A DNA stretch of 64,000 nt from Mycobacterium malmoense. GTDB taxonomy: Bacteria; Actinomycetota; Actinomycetes; Mycobacteriales; Mycobacteriaceae. The translations under genes were made by a program, and so were the position numbers. The stretch covers positions 2,542,001-2,606,000 of the forward strand of contig NZ_CP080999.1 of the NCBI RefSeq assembly GCF_019645855.1, written 5' to 3'. Position 1 is the stretch's first letter; every line of letters starts with the position of its first letter. Shown one piece after another: positions 1 to 8,033 of this stretch. The notes below the pieces were generated by a model, which worked only from the letters and a program-made list of their open reading frames with translations, had not been told where the DNA came from and did no database searches.

Positions 1-943
1 CCTGCGCCGCGCGGATTCCGTCGCCGGTATTGGCCGCGGCACCCAGGCTCAGGTTGGCGCCCAGCGACTCGGACTGGAATTTCCACCGCATATCCATGCT
101 GTGGTCGAAACCGCCGGTGGCGAGCACCACGCCGCGCCGGGCGGTGATCGTCACCTCGCGGCCAGCGTGGTCGACGACCGCGCCGGTCACCCGGTCACCG
201 TCGTCAACAAGGCGCACCAGCGTGGTGTCCGTCCACACCGGGATGCCGGCGCGCAGCACACCCGCGAACAGGCCGGCCGCCAGGCCCTGACCGCCCGCCG
301 CGTAGCGCCGGCCCAGCAGCCGGCCGCCCACGCCCTGTGCCACCCGCTTGGCGAATATGGGAATTCCCTTGCGCGGCACCCGAAATACCAGATTCATCCA
401 GCGATAGTCGGCGCCGGTCGTCGGTATCGGGACGCCGGCCTCCATGACGCCGGGCAGCAGCCGGGTGCGGTATTCACCGAGGATCGACGTGTCGAACGGG
501 GAGCACTCGCAGGTGCGGCCCGCCGCGCTACCACCCGGCTCCTCGGGGTGGTAGTCGGAGTAGTCGCGGGCCCAGAACAACCGCAGCGGCGTCATCCGGC
601 GCAACATGTCGACCGTCGCGGACACGTGTGCGAGAAACCCCGCCGATCGCTGAGGTGGCGCCGACCCCGCGACCGCCGACTCCAGGTAGGCGGTGGCGCG
701 CTCGGCGGTGTCGTTGGCGCCGGCCTCACGCAGCACCGGGCTGGCGGGCAGCCACAGCGCGCCCCCGGACCGGGCGGTCGAGCCGCCGACGTAGGAAGAC
801 TTCTCCACGATCAGTACCGACAGCCCGAATTCGTGGGCGGCCAGTGCCGCGGCCATGCCGGTGCCCGAGCCGACCACCAGCAGATCCACGCATCCGTCGG
901 CCACGGAAAGCCCGGCGGGGATCGTCGTGCAGTGCGCGGCCAC
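1..943 (-). CDS. KstD-like FAD-dependent dehydrogenase, 3' part cut by window edge
   Basis: The reading frame runs leftward off the window, so only the N-terminal ~314 residues are visible. It has the dinucleotide-binding motif GSGTGMAAAL close to the start, followed by the EKSSYVGGSTARSGG block of the 3-ketosteroid delta1-dehydrogenase / fumarate reductase flavoprotein family, and a second FAD-contact segment, GVVLATGGF. Proteins of this family remove hydrogens next to a ring ketone. The start is uncertain: GTG at 943 is used, with further in-frame GTGs at 904 and 1015. It is divergent from the Rieske oxygenase at 1040, so the ~95 bp between them should hold both promoters. KstD-like is an assignment by fold and context; substrate unknown. 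Confidence 0.8.
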   Translation of the reverse strand, partial: MAAHCTTIPAGLSVADGCVDLLVVGSGTGMAAALAAHEFGLSVLIVEKSSYVGGSTARSGGALWLPASPVLREAGANDTAERATAYLESAVAGSAPPQRSAGFLAHVSATVDMLRRMTPLRLFWARDYSDYHPEEPGGSAAGRTCECSPFDTSILGEYRTRLLPGVMEAGVPIPTTGADYRWMNLVFRVPRKGIPIFAKRVAQGVGGRLLGRRYAAGGQGLAAGLFAGVLRAGIPVWTDTTLVRLVDDGDRVTGAVVDHAGREVTITARRGVVLATGGFDHSMDMRWKFQSESLGANLSLGAAANTGDGIRAAQ

Positions 944-1039
944 GTCGAGAACGGTATGCCGGGGCGGCGCGGCAACGGAAGAGCCGTCCTGATGAGTGGA
1001 ACAAGCCGCCCCCACAGGCCGGCGCCGGGGAGTTAAATC

Positions 1040-2188
1040 ATGCCTATGACGTCGCAGACCGAGGCCGACGGAGTTCGGCTCATCGAAGCGCAGGCCTCAC
1101 CGACGCGGTTCGCCCGCGGCTGGCACTGCCTGGGCCTGATCAGGGATTTCGATGACGGCAAGCCGCACGCGATCAACGCCTTCGGGCAGAAGCTTGTCGT
1201 CTTTCGCAGCGGCCCGCCCGGCGAGGGCACCGTCAACGTGCTCGACGCCTACTGCCGCCACATGGGCGGTGATTTGTCGCGGGGTGAGGTCAAGGGCAAC
1301 GAGATCGCATGCCCGTTCCACGACTGGCGCTGGGGCGGCGACGGGCGATGCAAGCAGGTGCCGTACAGCAGGCGCACACCCAGGCTCGCCCGCACCCAAG
1401 CCTGGACCACGCTGCAGCAGGACGGCATGTTGTTCGTGTGGAACGACCCCGAGCGCAAGCCGCCCCCGCCGGAGGCCACGATTCCTCGCATCGAGGGTGC
1501 GACGAGCGACGAGTGGACCGACTGGCACTGGTACACCACCGTCGTCAACAGCAACTGCCGCGAAATCATCGACAACGTCGTGGATATGGCGCACTTCTTC
1601 TACATCCACGGCTCGTTGCCTACCTACTTCAAGAACATATTCGAAGGGCGCGTGGCGACGCAGTACATGAACGGTTCGGGCCGCCCGGACCTCGGCGGCA
1701 CCGAGGGCGCACAAATTCTCGGCACGACGTCGGTGGCGTCCTACTACGGTCCGTCTTTCATGATCGACGACCTGACCTATCACTACGAGCACGGCGACCA
1801 TCAGACGATACTCATCAATTGCCACTATCCGATTGACGCGAATTCCTTTGTGCTGCAATACGGCATCATCGTGAAGAAATCGGATACGCTGCCCGGCGAT
1901 GCGGCCATGCAGACCGCGATCAGCCTCGGTGACTTCGTCAAGATGGGTTTCGAGCAGGACGTCGAGATCTGGCGGCACAAGGCACGCATCGATAACCCGT
2001 TACTCGTGGAGGAGGACGGCCCGGTCTATCAGTTGCGTCGGTGGTATCAGCAGTTCTACGTCGACGCCGCCGACGTGCAACCGGATATGGTGGACCGCTT
2101 CGAGTTCGAGCTGGACACGACCCGGCCCTACGAGGCGTGGATGAAGGAGGTCGAGGCGAACATGGCGGCCCAGGCGGGCTCGATCTGA
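1040..2188 (+). CDS. KshA-like Rieske oxygenase, terminal component
   Basis: 382 residues, the usual KshA length. The Rieske [2Fe-2S] ligands are C72-x-H74 and C91-x2-H94 (CRHMGG, CPFHDW). The mononuclear iron site is D182-x2-H185-x4-H190 with D307 as the likely third ligand, as in 3-ketosteroid 9alpha-hydroxylase. Such an enzyme hydroxylates a steroid nucleus with electrons from a separate reductase (KshB), which is not in this window. Position beside KstD-like genes supports a role in ring opening of a steroid-like compound. Start ATG 1040; the stop overlaps the next start (TGATG). The family is clear, but the substrate may differ from androstenedione. Confidence 0.88.
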   Translation: MPMTSQTEADGVRLIEAQASPTRFARGWHCLGLIRDFDDGKPHAINAFGQKLVVFRSGPPGEGTVNVLDAYCRHMGGDLSRGEVKGNEIACPFHDWRWGGDGRCKQVPYSRRTPRLARTQAWTTLQQDGMLFVWNDPERKPPPPEATIPRIEGATSDEWTDWHWYTTVVNSNCREIIDNVVDMAHFFYIHGSLPTYFKNIFEGRVATQYMNGSGRPDLGGTEGAQILGTTSVASYYGPSFMIDDLTYHYEHGDHQTILINCHYPIDANSFVLQYGIIVKKSDTLPGDAAMQTAISLGDFVKMGFEQDVEIWRHKARIDNPLLVEEDGPVYQLRRWYQQFYVDAADVQPDMVDRFEFELDTTRPYEAWMKEVEANMAAQAGSI

Positions 2189-2541
2189 TGACGGTCGATT
2201 CGTGGGTCGACAATCGCCTCGACGAGCTGCCCATGATGCCGGTCGCGTGCCGCAACTGCGGTGCGCGGGTGCTGGCCCGCAAGAGCAGCTGGAACCAGAC
2301 GAGTGTGCAGTGGAACGCCGACGCGATGGCCCGGTGTGCCGAGCGCAGGGAGGCCGACAAGATGTCGGCGCACGCTGGCAGAGGAGTGTTTCTGGCGTGC
2401 TCGGCGTTGAGCCAGTCGATCGCCGACGCGGTGCGACACGGCGACTTGTCTATCGTCGACGAGACGAAAGTCCCGGAAAGCTCTGCGCGGCAAGCACCTT
2501 CGCCCGCTCCGCCATGGCCACCCCAACAGACGGTTCGGTGA
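2188..2541 (+). CDS. Small cysteine-containing protein, function unknown
   Basis: 117 residues, translationally coupled to the KshA-like gene by a TGATG overlap. The N-terminal part holds a CRNCG pair (a CxxC motif) and two further cysteines in MARCAERR and FLACSAL, so metal or Fe-S binding is possible but not shown. The C-terminal ~30 residues are Pro/Ala-rich and lie antisense to the end of the SDR gene (92 bp tail-to-tail overlap at 2450-2541), so the real protein may once have been shorter. The tight coupling suggests a partner of the oxygenase. I do not recognise the family with certainty. Confidence 0.6.
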   Translation: MTVDSWVDNRLDELPMMPVACRNCGARVLARKSSWNQTSVQWNADAMARCAERREADKMSAHAGRGVFLACSALSQSIADAVRHGDLSIVDETKVPESSARQAPSPAPPWPPQQTVR

Positions 2542-3301
2542 GCAGGTAGAACCGGCCCTCGGCGGCCTGCTCGAAAATCGTCGCTGCGGCGGCCAGCGGA
2601 TCCATGGCCGCGGTCTTGACGTCAAGCATGGCCGCACGCTGCTGTTCGGCTGCCGTGGTGTCGGTGGCAGCCGCGGGGTCTACGCCGCCCGCCGAGTCGA
2701 AGATGTTGGACACCACCGCTCCGGGCAGCACGGCCTGCACGTGAACGTGGTGGCCGTGGCCGGCCGACTGAACGTCGAGATAGAGGCACTCGGTCAACGC
2801 CAGCACCGCGTGCTTGCTCATGATGTAGGGCGCCTGCAACGGAATCGCCAACACCGCGCCCACCGACGACAGGTTCCACACCCAGGCTTGCTCGTCGGTA
2901 GCCATCATCTTCGGCAGAAACGCCCGCACCCCGTGGAAGACTCCACTGACGTTGATGTCGACGACGCGTCGCCAGTTGGTCACGGGCGTGTCCCACAAAT
3001 ACCCGAACTGTTCGACTCCGGCGTTATTCACCAACAGACGCACCGGACCGATATCGCGGTAGGTCTTCTCGGCGAGTTCGCGCATCGCGTCGGGGTCGCG
3101 CACGTCGCACACGACGTCTACCGCTGAACCTCCCGCTGCGCAAAGCTCGTCCCGCGCCGCGGCGACGGCATCGGCGTCGATGTCGGCGAGGACGACCGTC
3201 ATCCCCAATGCGGCGGCATGGCGGGCCAGTCCCATGCCGATACCCGCGCCGGCTCCCGTAATGACGGCGACGCCGCCGGAAAACGCTTCGCGAGCGGTCA
3301 C
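2450..3301 (-). CDS. Short-chain dehydrogenase/reductase
   Basis: 283 residues from GTG 3301, which overlaps the stop of the IclR gene in a GTGA junction; a longer N-terminal reading is possible but would run through the IclR gene. Classical SDR features are visible: the cofactor motif TGAGAGIG, NNAG (LVNNAGVEQFG), and the catalytic Ser and Tyr-x3-Lys (NLSSVGAV ... YIMSK). It should oxidise or reduce a hydroxyl/ketone, probably on the pathway substrate. It is cotranscribed with the IclR regulator, and its 3' end overlaps the small gene on the other strand. Confidence 0.85.
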   Translation of the reverse strand: MTAREAFSGGVAVITGAGAGIGMGLARHAAALGMTVVLADIDADAVAAARDELCAAGGSAVDVVCDVRDPDAMRELAEKTYRDIGPVRLLVNNAGVEQFGYLWDTPVTNWRRVVDINVSGVFHGVRAFLPKMMATDEQAWVWNLSSVGAVLAIPLQAPYIMSKHAVLALTECLYLDVQSAGHGHHVHVQAVLPGAVVSNIFDSAGGVDPAAATDTTAAEQQRAAMLDVKTAAMDPLAAAATIFEQAAEGRFYLLTEPSVGVAMAERAKVLAAQSFPGLSSRRR

Positions 3302-4110
3302 CGAATTCGGGCGTACTGCGTGGCGGGCCGCAGCGGCCGCAGTGGCTGCAGAGTCGGCGCAACCCGTTGCGGGCCGTCCTCGACGTTGCGCCAGATGCCC
3401 ATCGCGGTCATGCGTACCGGGGCGGTCAGCCGTTGATCGAACATCATCCGATTCATCGGGCCGCACACCGACACCGCCGCCACCGTCTCCCCGGCCTCAC
3501 CTGGATTCCCGATAGGTGCTGCGACACAACCGAATCCGAGCAGCGACTCCTCACGTTCGAACGCGACACCATGGGCGCGCACCTTGGCCAGTTCGATTGC
3601 CAGTTGGGCGCTGTTCGAGATCGAGTACCTGGTCTTGCGGACCTGCAGGTCCACCTCGGCATCGTGATGGGCCAGGATCGCCTTGCCGACGGCAGTACAG
3701 TGCGCGGGCTGGCGACCGCCGACGCGGGTGGGGATCCCCTGGTCCCCGATCTTCTCCAGATAAACGACGTCGGGGCCGTCCAGAACCGCAAGGTGCACGA
3801 CGAGCCCAGTGGCGCGGTGCAATTCGCCCAGCAGCGGGCGGGCCGCTCGCACCAGGCGGTCCTGGTGTACCGCCAGCGAGCCCAGCTCCACGAGGCGCAT
3901 GCCAAGCTCATAGTCGCGACCGCTGCGGCGCAGCCAGCGCAGCTGCACCAGGCGCTCGAGCATGCGATGCGCTGACGACCGGGGCAGGCCGGTGCGGCGG
4001 ACGATCTGGGCCAGCGTCAGCCGCCCCGGTCCGTCGAACGCGTCGAGGACCAGTGAGATGCGGTCGATGACGGCCGTGGGCGTAGTCGGTTCGACGGTCT
4101 GCACAGTCAT
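3298..4110 (-). CDS. IclR-family transcriptional regulator
   Basis: 270 residues. The N-terminal winged HTH covers roughly residues 15-75 (LTLAQIVRRTGLPRSSAHRM is typical of IclR), followed by the effector-binding domain with VYLEKIGDQG and HCTAVGKAILA. It lies between the KshA/SDR side and the KstD-HsaC-HsaA side, so it is the natural local regulator of both. A perfect 19-bp palindrome sits 32 bp upstream of its start (4143-4161). It uses a repression/activation scheme different from the TetR-type KstR that controls the cholesterol genes. Effector unknown. Confidence 0.9.
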   Translation of the reverse strand: MTVQTVEPTTPTAVIDRISLVLDAFDGPGRLTLAQIVRRTGLPRSSAHRMLERLVQLRWLRRSGRDYELGMRLVELGSLAVHQDRLVRAARPLLGELHRATGLVVHLAVLDGPDVVYLEKIGDQGIPTRVGGRQPAHCTAVGKAILAHHDAEVDLQVRKTRYSISNSAQLAIELAKVRAHGVAFEREESLLGFGCVAAPIGNPGEAGETVAAVSVCGPMNRMMFDQRLTAPVRMTAMGIWRNVEDGPQRVAPTLQPLRPLRPATQYARIR

Positions 4111-4142
4111 CGGTCCTCCATCGCCAGCTATAACTGACTGTC

Positions 4143-4161
4143 ATATTCCTAATAGGAATAT
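4143..4161. promoter_or_regulatory. Perfect 19-bp palindrome, candidate IclR operator
   Basis: ATATTCCTAATAGGAATAT is a perfect inverted repeat with 9-bp arms and a single central base, in an AT-rich patch inside very GC-rich DNA. It lies between the start of the IclR gene and the 3' end of the next operon. IclR proteins bind palindromes of about this size. Autoregulation is the simplest reading. Confidence 0.7.
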
Positions 4162-4213
4162 CTGTTTCTACCACACCGCTGTGGCCGTTGTCACACGGCA
4201 CGCGAACAAGCCC

Positions 4214-4271
4214 GCGAACGTAACGTGGCTGCGAGTTTCAGCAGGATTTTTCACCGTGGCGTTACGCTCGC
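4214..4271. repeat. Intergenic inverted-repeat element, copy A
   Basis: CGTAACG at 4219 and CGTTACGC at 4260 face each other about 41 bases apart. The right part, GTGGCGTTACGCTCGC (4256-4271), occurs again, identical, at 20758-20773, where a matching left arm also lies ~42 bases away. The two copies share arms, spacing and a GCGA near the left arm but not the middle, as expected for a dispersed hairpin element. Confidence 0.55.
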
Positions 4272-4303
4272 AAGCGGGCGGCGCCCGGACAACGAAGGGC
4301 GGA

Positions 4304-5770
4304 TCAGCCCTTGGCCGCCGACCGGCCCGCGCGGCGGCCGTAGAAGCTGCCGTCCCCGAGCGAGACACCGCTGGCGTAGCCCCAGGCGGCCAACCCGGCC
4401 GTGGAACGTCCCGCGGCGAAGAGCCCGGGAATGGGCTCACCGCTGACGTGCAGCACCTCGGCGTCCAACGAGGTCCGCAGCCCGCCCAGGGTGAAGCCGC
4501 CGGTGTTCTCCCGCAGGTCGATGGCCCCGACGGGGGAACCGATCGGCTTGAGCCACTCGGGCTTCTTGTGCAACAGCGGGTCCTCGCCGCGGGCGGCCCC
4601 GTCGTTGTAGGCCGCCACGGTCGCCTGCAGCGAGCCGGGCGCCAAACCCATGTCCCGTTCCAGATCGGCAACGGTGTCGGCCACCCAGGTCGGCGGCCGC
4701 AACATCAACTTCGGCGACCACGAGGCCATCGCCTCGTCCTGGGCATCGTTGTCGATGATCAGGTACGCGACGTTGTCCTGCTGGTAGAGCGTGAGTTGGC
4801 CGATCCGGCCCGGGTAGGTGTCCTCGGCGACGTAGCGCTGACCGCGGCCGTTCACCAGGATGCCGCGCACGAGTTGTTGGGGGTCGATGAAGATCGCCAC
4901 CTCGGTGGCGTCCATGTGGGCCAGGTCGGCGCCCAGCGCCTGCGCCATCCGGATTCCCTGCCCGTCGTGCTGCTCGATCGAGGCGGCCGGCCGCCCGGCG
5001 ATGCGGGGGGCGTACTGCGCCACCATCGCGTCGTTATAGGCGAAGCTGCCGGTCGCGAGCACGACTCCGGTGCGCGCCCGAATCGCCATCTCGGTGCCGT
5101 ATCGGCGGGCGCGCAGGCCCACCACCCGGCCGTCGGATTCGACGATGAGCGACCGCACCCGCACGTCGTAAAGCGGCCGCGCGCCGGCGGCGGTAGCCGT
5201 CTCGACGAGCGGCTTCATCAGCATGTAGCCGGCGCTGGCCTCGCCCTGCTTCTTGTTCTGCATCTGGGGGACATGCCCGCGCGGGGCGGGGGCGGCAATC
5301 GTGTTGAACGGGTAAGCGTTTTCGCCGCCGCTGTACATCAGGCCCTGGTCGCCCATCGGCTCCCAGCCGGGCTCGGCGAAGAACTCCGCCTTGAACGGCA
5401 CGCCGCAGCCGACCAGCCAGTCGAAGTGGGCCACGCTGCCGGCGCAGTAATCGGCGATGCGGTTCTCGTCGGCGCCCGGACCCATCGCGACGTTCAGGAA
5501 CGCCGCCATGTTCTCGACGGAATCCGTGAAACCACAAGCCTTTTGCAGCGCCGTGCCACCGCCGAGGTAGATGAATCCGCCGGCCATCGCCGCCGCCCCG
5601 CCCCACGACCCGGTGCGCTCGGTCACCAGGACCTCGGCCCCGGAGCGGGCCGCCTCGACCGCCGCGGCCGCGCCGGCCACGCCGTAGCCGGCGATGACGA
5701 CATCGGCCTCGTCGTCCCACGAGGTGATCGACGACGCAGGTACCGGTATGACGTCAGTGTCGGGTGTCAT
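4304..5770 (-). CDS. KstD-like FAD-binding dehydrogenase
   Basis: 488 residues from ATG 5770, which overlaps the stop of the dioxygenase gene (ATGA). The FAD motif is GYGVAGAAAAVEAA near residue 30, followed by TERTGSWGGAAAMAGG; GVVLATGSF and a C-terminal AAGRSTAGLAAWGYASG close the fold. The family includes 3-ketosteroid delta1- and delta4-dehydrogenases and fumarate reductase-like enzymes. The usual KstD C-terminal YPG motif is not evident, so a different ring position or a reductase role is possible. It is the last gene of the HsaA-HsaC-FAD operon. Confidence 0.82.
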   Translation of the reverse strand: MTPDTDVIPVPASSITSWDDEADVVIAGYGVAGAAAAVEAARSGAEVLVTERTGSWGGAAAMAGGFIYLGGGTALQKACGFTDSVENMAAFLNVAMGPGADENRIADYCAGSVAHFDWLVGCGVPFKAEFFAEPGWEPMGDQGLMYSGGENAYPFNTIAAPAPRGHVPQMQNKKQGEASAGYMLMKPLVETATAAGARPLYDVRVRSLIVESDGRVVGLRARRYGTEMAIRARTGVVLATGSFAYNDAMVAQYAPRIAGRPAASIEQHDGQGIRMAQALGADLAHMDATEVAIFIDPQQLVRGILVNGRGQRYVAEDTYPGRIGQLTLYQQDNVAYLIIDNDAQDEAMASWSPKLMLRPPTWVADTVADLERDMGLAPGSLQATVAAYNDGAARGEDPLLHKKPEWLKPIGSPVGAIDLRENTGGFTLGGLRTSLDAEVLHVSGEPIPGLFAAGRSTAGLAAWGYASGVSLGDGSFYGRRAGRSAAKG

Positions 5771-6675
5771 AGCCGCATCGCCGCGGGCATCTCCCCGATC
5801 CATTGGTGGCCCCAATAGCTGTCGGCCGTGATTTCCTCTGCGGTGTAATAGGTTTCGTCGACCCGCATGCCGTCGGTGCCGAATTCGATGTCCCAGTCGC
5901 CGGGCGCCCGGACGTAGAACGAGACCATCTTGTCGTTCGTGTGACGTCCCAGGGTGGACGACAGCTGGAAGCCCTCGGCGGTGACGCGGTCCAGCGCCTG
6001 GCCCACCGCGTCGAGGGTGTCGACCTCGACCATGATGTGGACGAGGCGCGGGTCGCGCTGATGTGCGGCCGGGACAACCGCCAGGCTGTGGTGCCGCTCG
6101 TTGATGCCCAGGAAGCGAACCCGCACCGGGCCAAACTCTTTCGGTAGCGGCACCCGGAACGCGCCCCGGGAGCGGAACCCCAAGACCTCGGTGTAGAAGT
6201 CGAACAGCCCGCCCGGATCGGTGGCCGGCACGACGACATGGCCCATGCCCTGGTCGCCGGTGACGAATTTCGCGCCGAACGGCGTGATGACCGGGCTGTG
6301 GTCAAGCACCGCGCCGTGAAAAACCTCGAGCGTCGTGCCGGCCGGGTCCTCGAAGGTGATCACCTCTTCCACCCGGCGGGCCTCGGCCTCCTCGGTGGAC
6401 AGCTGCTTGAACGGCACCCCGGCGCCGTCGAGGGTCGCCTTGACGCGCTGCAGCGCCGGGTGGTCGCGTACCTCCCAGCCGACGGTGAGCACCCGGTCGG
6501 TCTCGCCGGGCACCACGATGAGCCGGGCCGCGCGCTCGTCCATCCGCAGGTACAGCGCCGACGGGTCGGGCCCCGAGCCTTCCGCAAAGCCCAGGACACC
6601 GAAGGCAAACTGCCGCCAGCGGTCGATGTCCTTGGTCGAAATGGTGATGTAGCCAAGGCTTTTCAGGTCGGTCAC
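5767..6675 (-). CDS. HsaC-like extradiol ring-cleavage dioxygenase
   Basis: 302 residues, the length of HsaC/BphC type I extradiol enzymes. Two vicinal-oxygen-chelate modules are present. The iron(II) ligands read as H146 (MGHVVV), H213 (VHIMVEV) and E264 (WDIEFG), with the second-shell H195/H196 and Y254 also conserved. It should cleave a catechol next to the hydroxylated carbons (meta-cleavage), as HsaC does on 3,4-DHSA. The upstream hydroxylase gene (HsaA-like) is 11 bp away, which fits the two consecutive steps. A paralogue of HsaC rather than HsaC itself, since the cholesterol gene neighbours are absent. Confidence 0.9.
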   Translation of the reverse strand: MTDLKSLGYITISTKDIDRWRQFAFGVLGFAEGSGPDPSALYLRMDERAARLIVVPGETDRVLTVGWEVRDHPALQRVKATLDGAGVPFKQLSTEEAEARRVEEVITFEDPAGTTLEVFHGAVLDHSPVITPFGAKFVTGDQGMGHVVVPATDPGGLFDFYTEVLGFRSRGAFRVPLPKEFGPVRVRFLGINERHHSLAVVPAAHQRDPRLVHIMVEVDTLDAVGQALDRVTAEGFQLSSTLGRHTNDKMVSFYVRAPGDWDIEFGTDGMRVDETYYTAEEITADSYWGHQWIGEMPAAMRL

Positions 6676-6686
6676 CGCGTGTTCTC

Positions 6687-7871
6687 CTAGATCAAAGCCC
6701 GCAGCGGGCCCTCGGGGGGCTCGATGCCGAGCGAGCTGAGCGCCGACGCGTGATAGACGGTGCCGGGAACATGGATGGCATGCATCTGGCCGACGTGCGC
6801 GTCACGCCAATACCGCTGCAGCGGCTTGTCCATCCGCGACGCGTTGCCGCCTGAGCGGGCGAAGATCTCGTCGACCGCCGACACCGCCCGCCACACCGCG
6901 CGGACCTGGGTGCGGCGACCGGCGGCGCGGTCGGCGAACGACACCTCCTTGCCGGCGGCGACGAGGTCGTAGATGCGGTCGACGTTGGCCAGCAGTTCCT
7001 GGCGGGCGGCGTTGATGTCGGCCGCGGCCTCGCCGACGGCGTACATGACGTAGGGGTCGTCCTTGATCGCGGTGCCGGTGGCGCCGACGCGCTCGCGCTG
7101 GTAGTCCAGGTGCGCCGCGAGCGCCCCCTCGGCGATGCCGATGGTGGCCGCGGAGATGCCCAGCGGGAACATCGTCGACCACGGCATCAGATACAGCGGC
7201 TCGGTCATGCCGGCCTCGCGCTGCGCGGTACCGTCCATCACCTTCGTCGCGTCCATCGTTCGGTAGGCCGGGACGAACGCGTCTCTGACGATGACGTCCT
7301 TGGAGCCGGTTCCGCGCAGCCCCACCACATTCCAGGAGTCCTCGACGATCTCGTAGTCCTTGCGGGGCAGGATCATGTGCAGCATCTGCGGCGGCATCAG
7401 CGGCACGCCCTTGTCGTTGCCGAGCATCGCACCCAGGATGATCCAGTCGCAATGGTCGGTGCCCGAGCTGAACTGCCAGCGGCCGTTGAAGATATAGCCA
7501 CCGTCGACCGGTTTGGCCACCCCCTGCGGCGCGTACGGCGAGGCCATCCAGGTGTCGACGTCGTCGGCCCAGACCTCGGCGGGCACCTTGGGATCCGCAT
7601 AGGCCAGCTGGTAGGGGTGCACGCCCACCACGCCGACGATCCAGCCGGCGGCCGGGTCCAGGGCCGCGGTGGCCATCACCGTCTCGGCAAACTCGCGGGG
7701 ATGGACCTCGAACCCTTGGTAGCTCTTGGGCTGCAGCAGCCGGATCAGGCCGGCCCTCTTCATGAGCTTGACGGTGTCGTCGGTCAGCCGGCCGATCCGC
7801 TCGGCCTCGGCGGCCTGCTCGCGCAACTGGTCCGCCATGACTAGTACCCGGTCGAGTACCCGCTCGCTCAT
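6687..7871 (-). CDS. HsaA-like flavin-dependent monooxygenase (acyl-CoA dehydrogenase fold)
   Basis: 394 residues, matching HsaA. Diagnostic segments are PDAAGWIVGVVGVH-like around residue 75, FSSGTDHCDW, VGLRGTGSKDV and a C-terminal QRYWRDAHVGQMHA. Enzymes of this type hydroxylate a phenol to a catechol using reduced flavin supplied by a small reductase (HsaB), which is not in this window. The start ATG 7871 has AAGGA 8-10 bases upstream. First gene of the operon running to 4304; the ~160-bp gap to the divergent BVMO gene should hold both promoters. Confidence 0.9.
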   Translation of the reverse strand: MSERVLDRVLVMADQLREQAAEAERIGRLTDDTVKLMKRAGLIRLLQPKSYQGFEVHPREFAETVMATAALDPAAGWIVGVVGVHPYQLAYADPKVPAEVWADDVDTWMASPYAPQGVAKPVDGGYIFNGRWQFSSGTDHCDWIILGAMLGNDKGVPLMPPQMLHMILPRKDYEIVEDSWNVVGLRGTGSKDVIVRDAFVPAYRTMDATKVMDGTAQREAGMTEPLYLMPWSTMFPLGISAATIGIAEGALAAHLDYQRERVGATGTAIKDDPYVMYAVGEAAADINAARQELLANVDRIYDLVAAGKEVSFADRAAGRRTQVRAVWRAVSAVDEIFARSGGNASRMDKPLQRYWRDAHVGQMHAIHVPGTVYHASALSSLGIEPPEGPLRALI

Positions 7872-8033
7872 GTTGTTGTCCTTACGTCGTGTGGGCGTAC
7901 TAATGGTCTACCGCAGTTGGTGCCGGACCAGAAGGCGATCCCGGTGAGCGGACGCAAATGCGGTCAAAACTCGACCAAGGCGTCCGGTGACCGGGAAAGG
8001 GAACGGCTCGCCGGTCAGAGGTCCCTACCGTGA

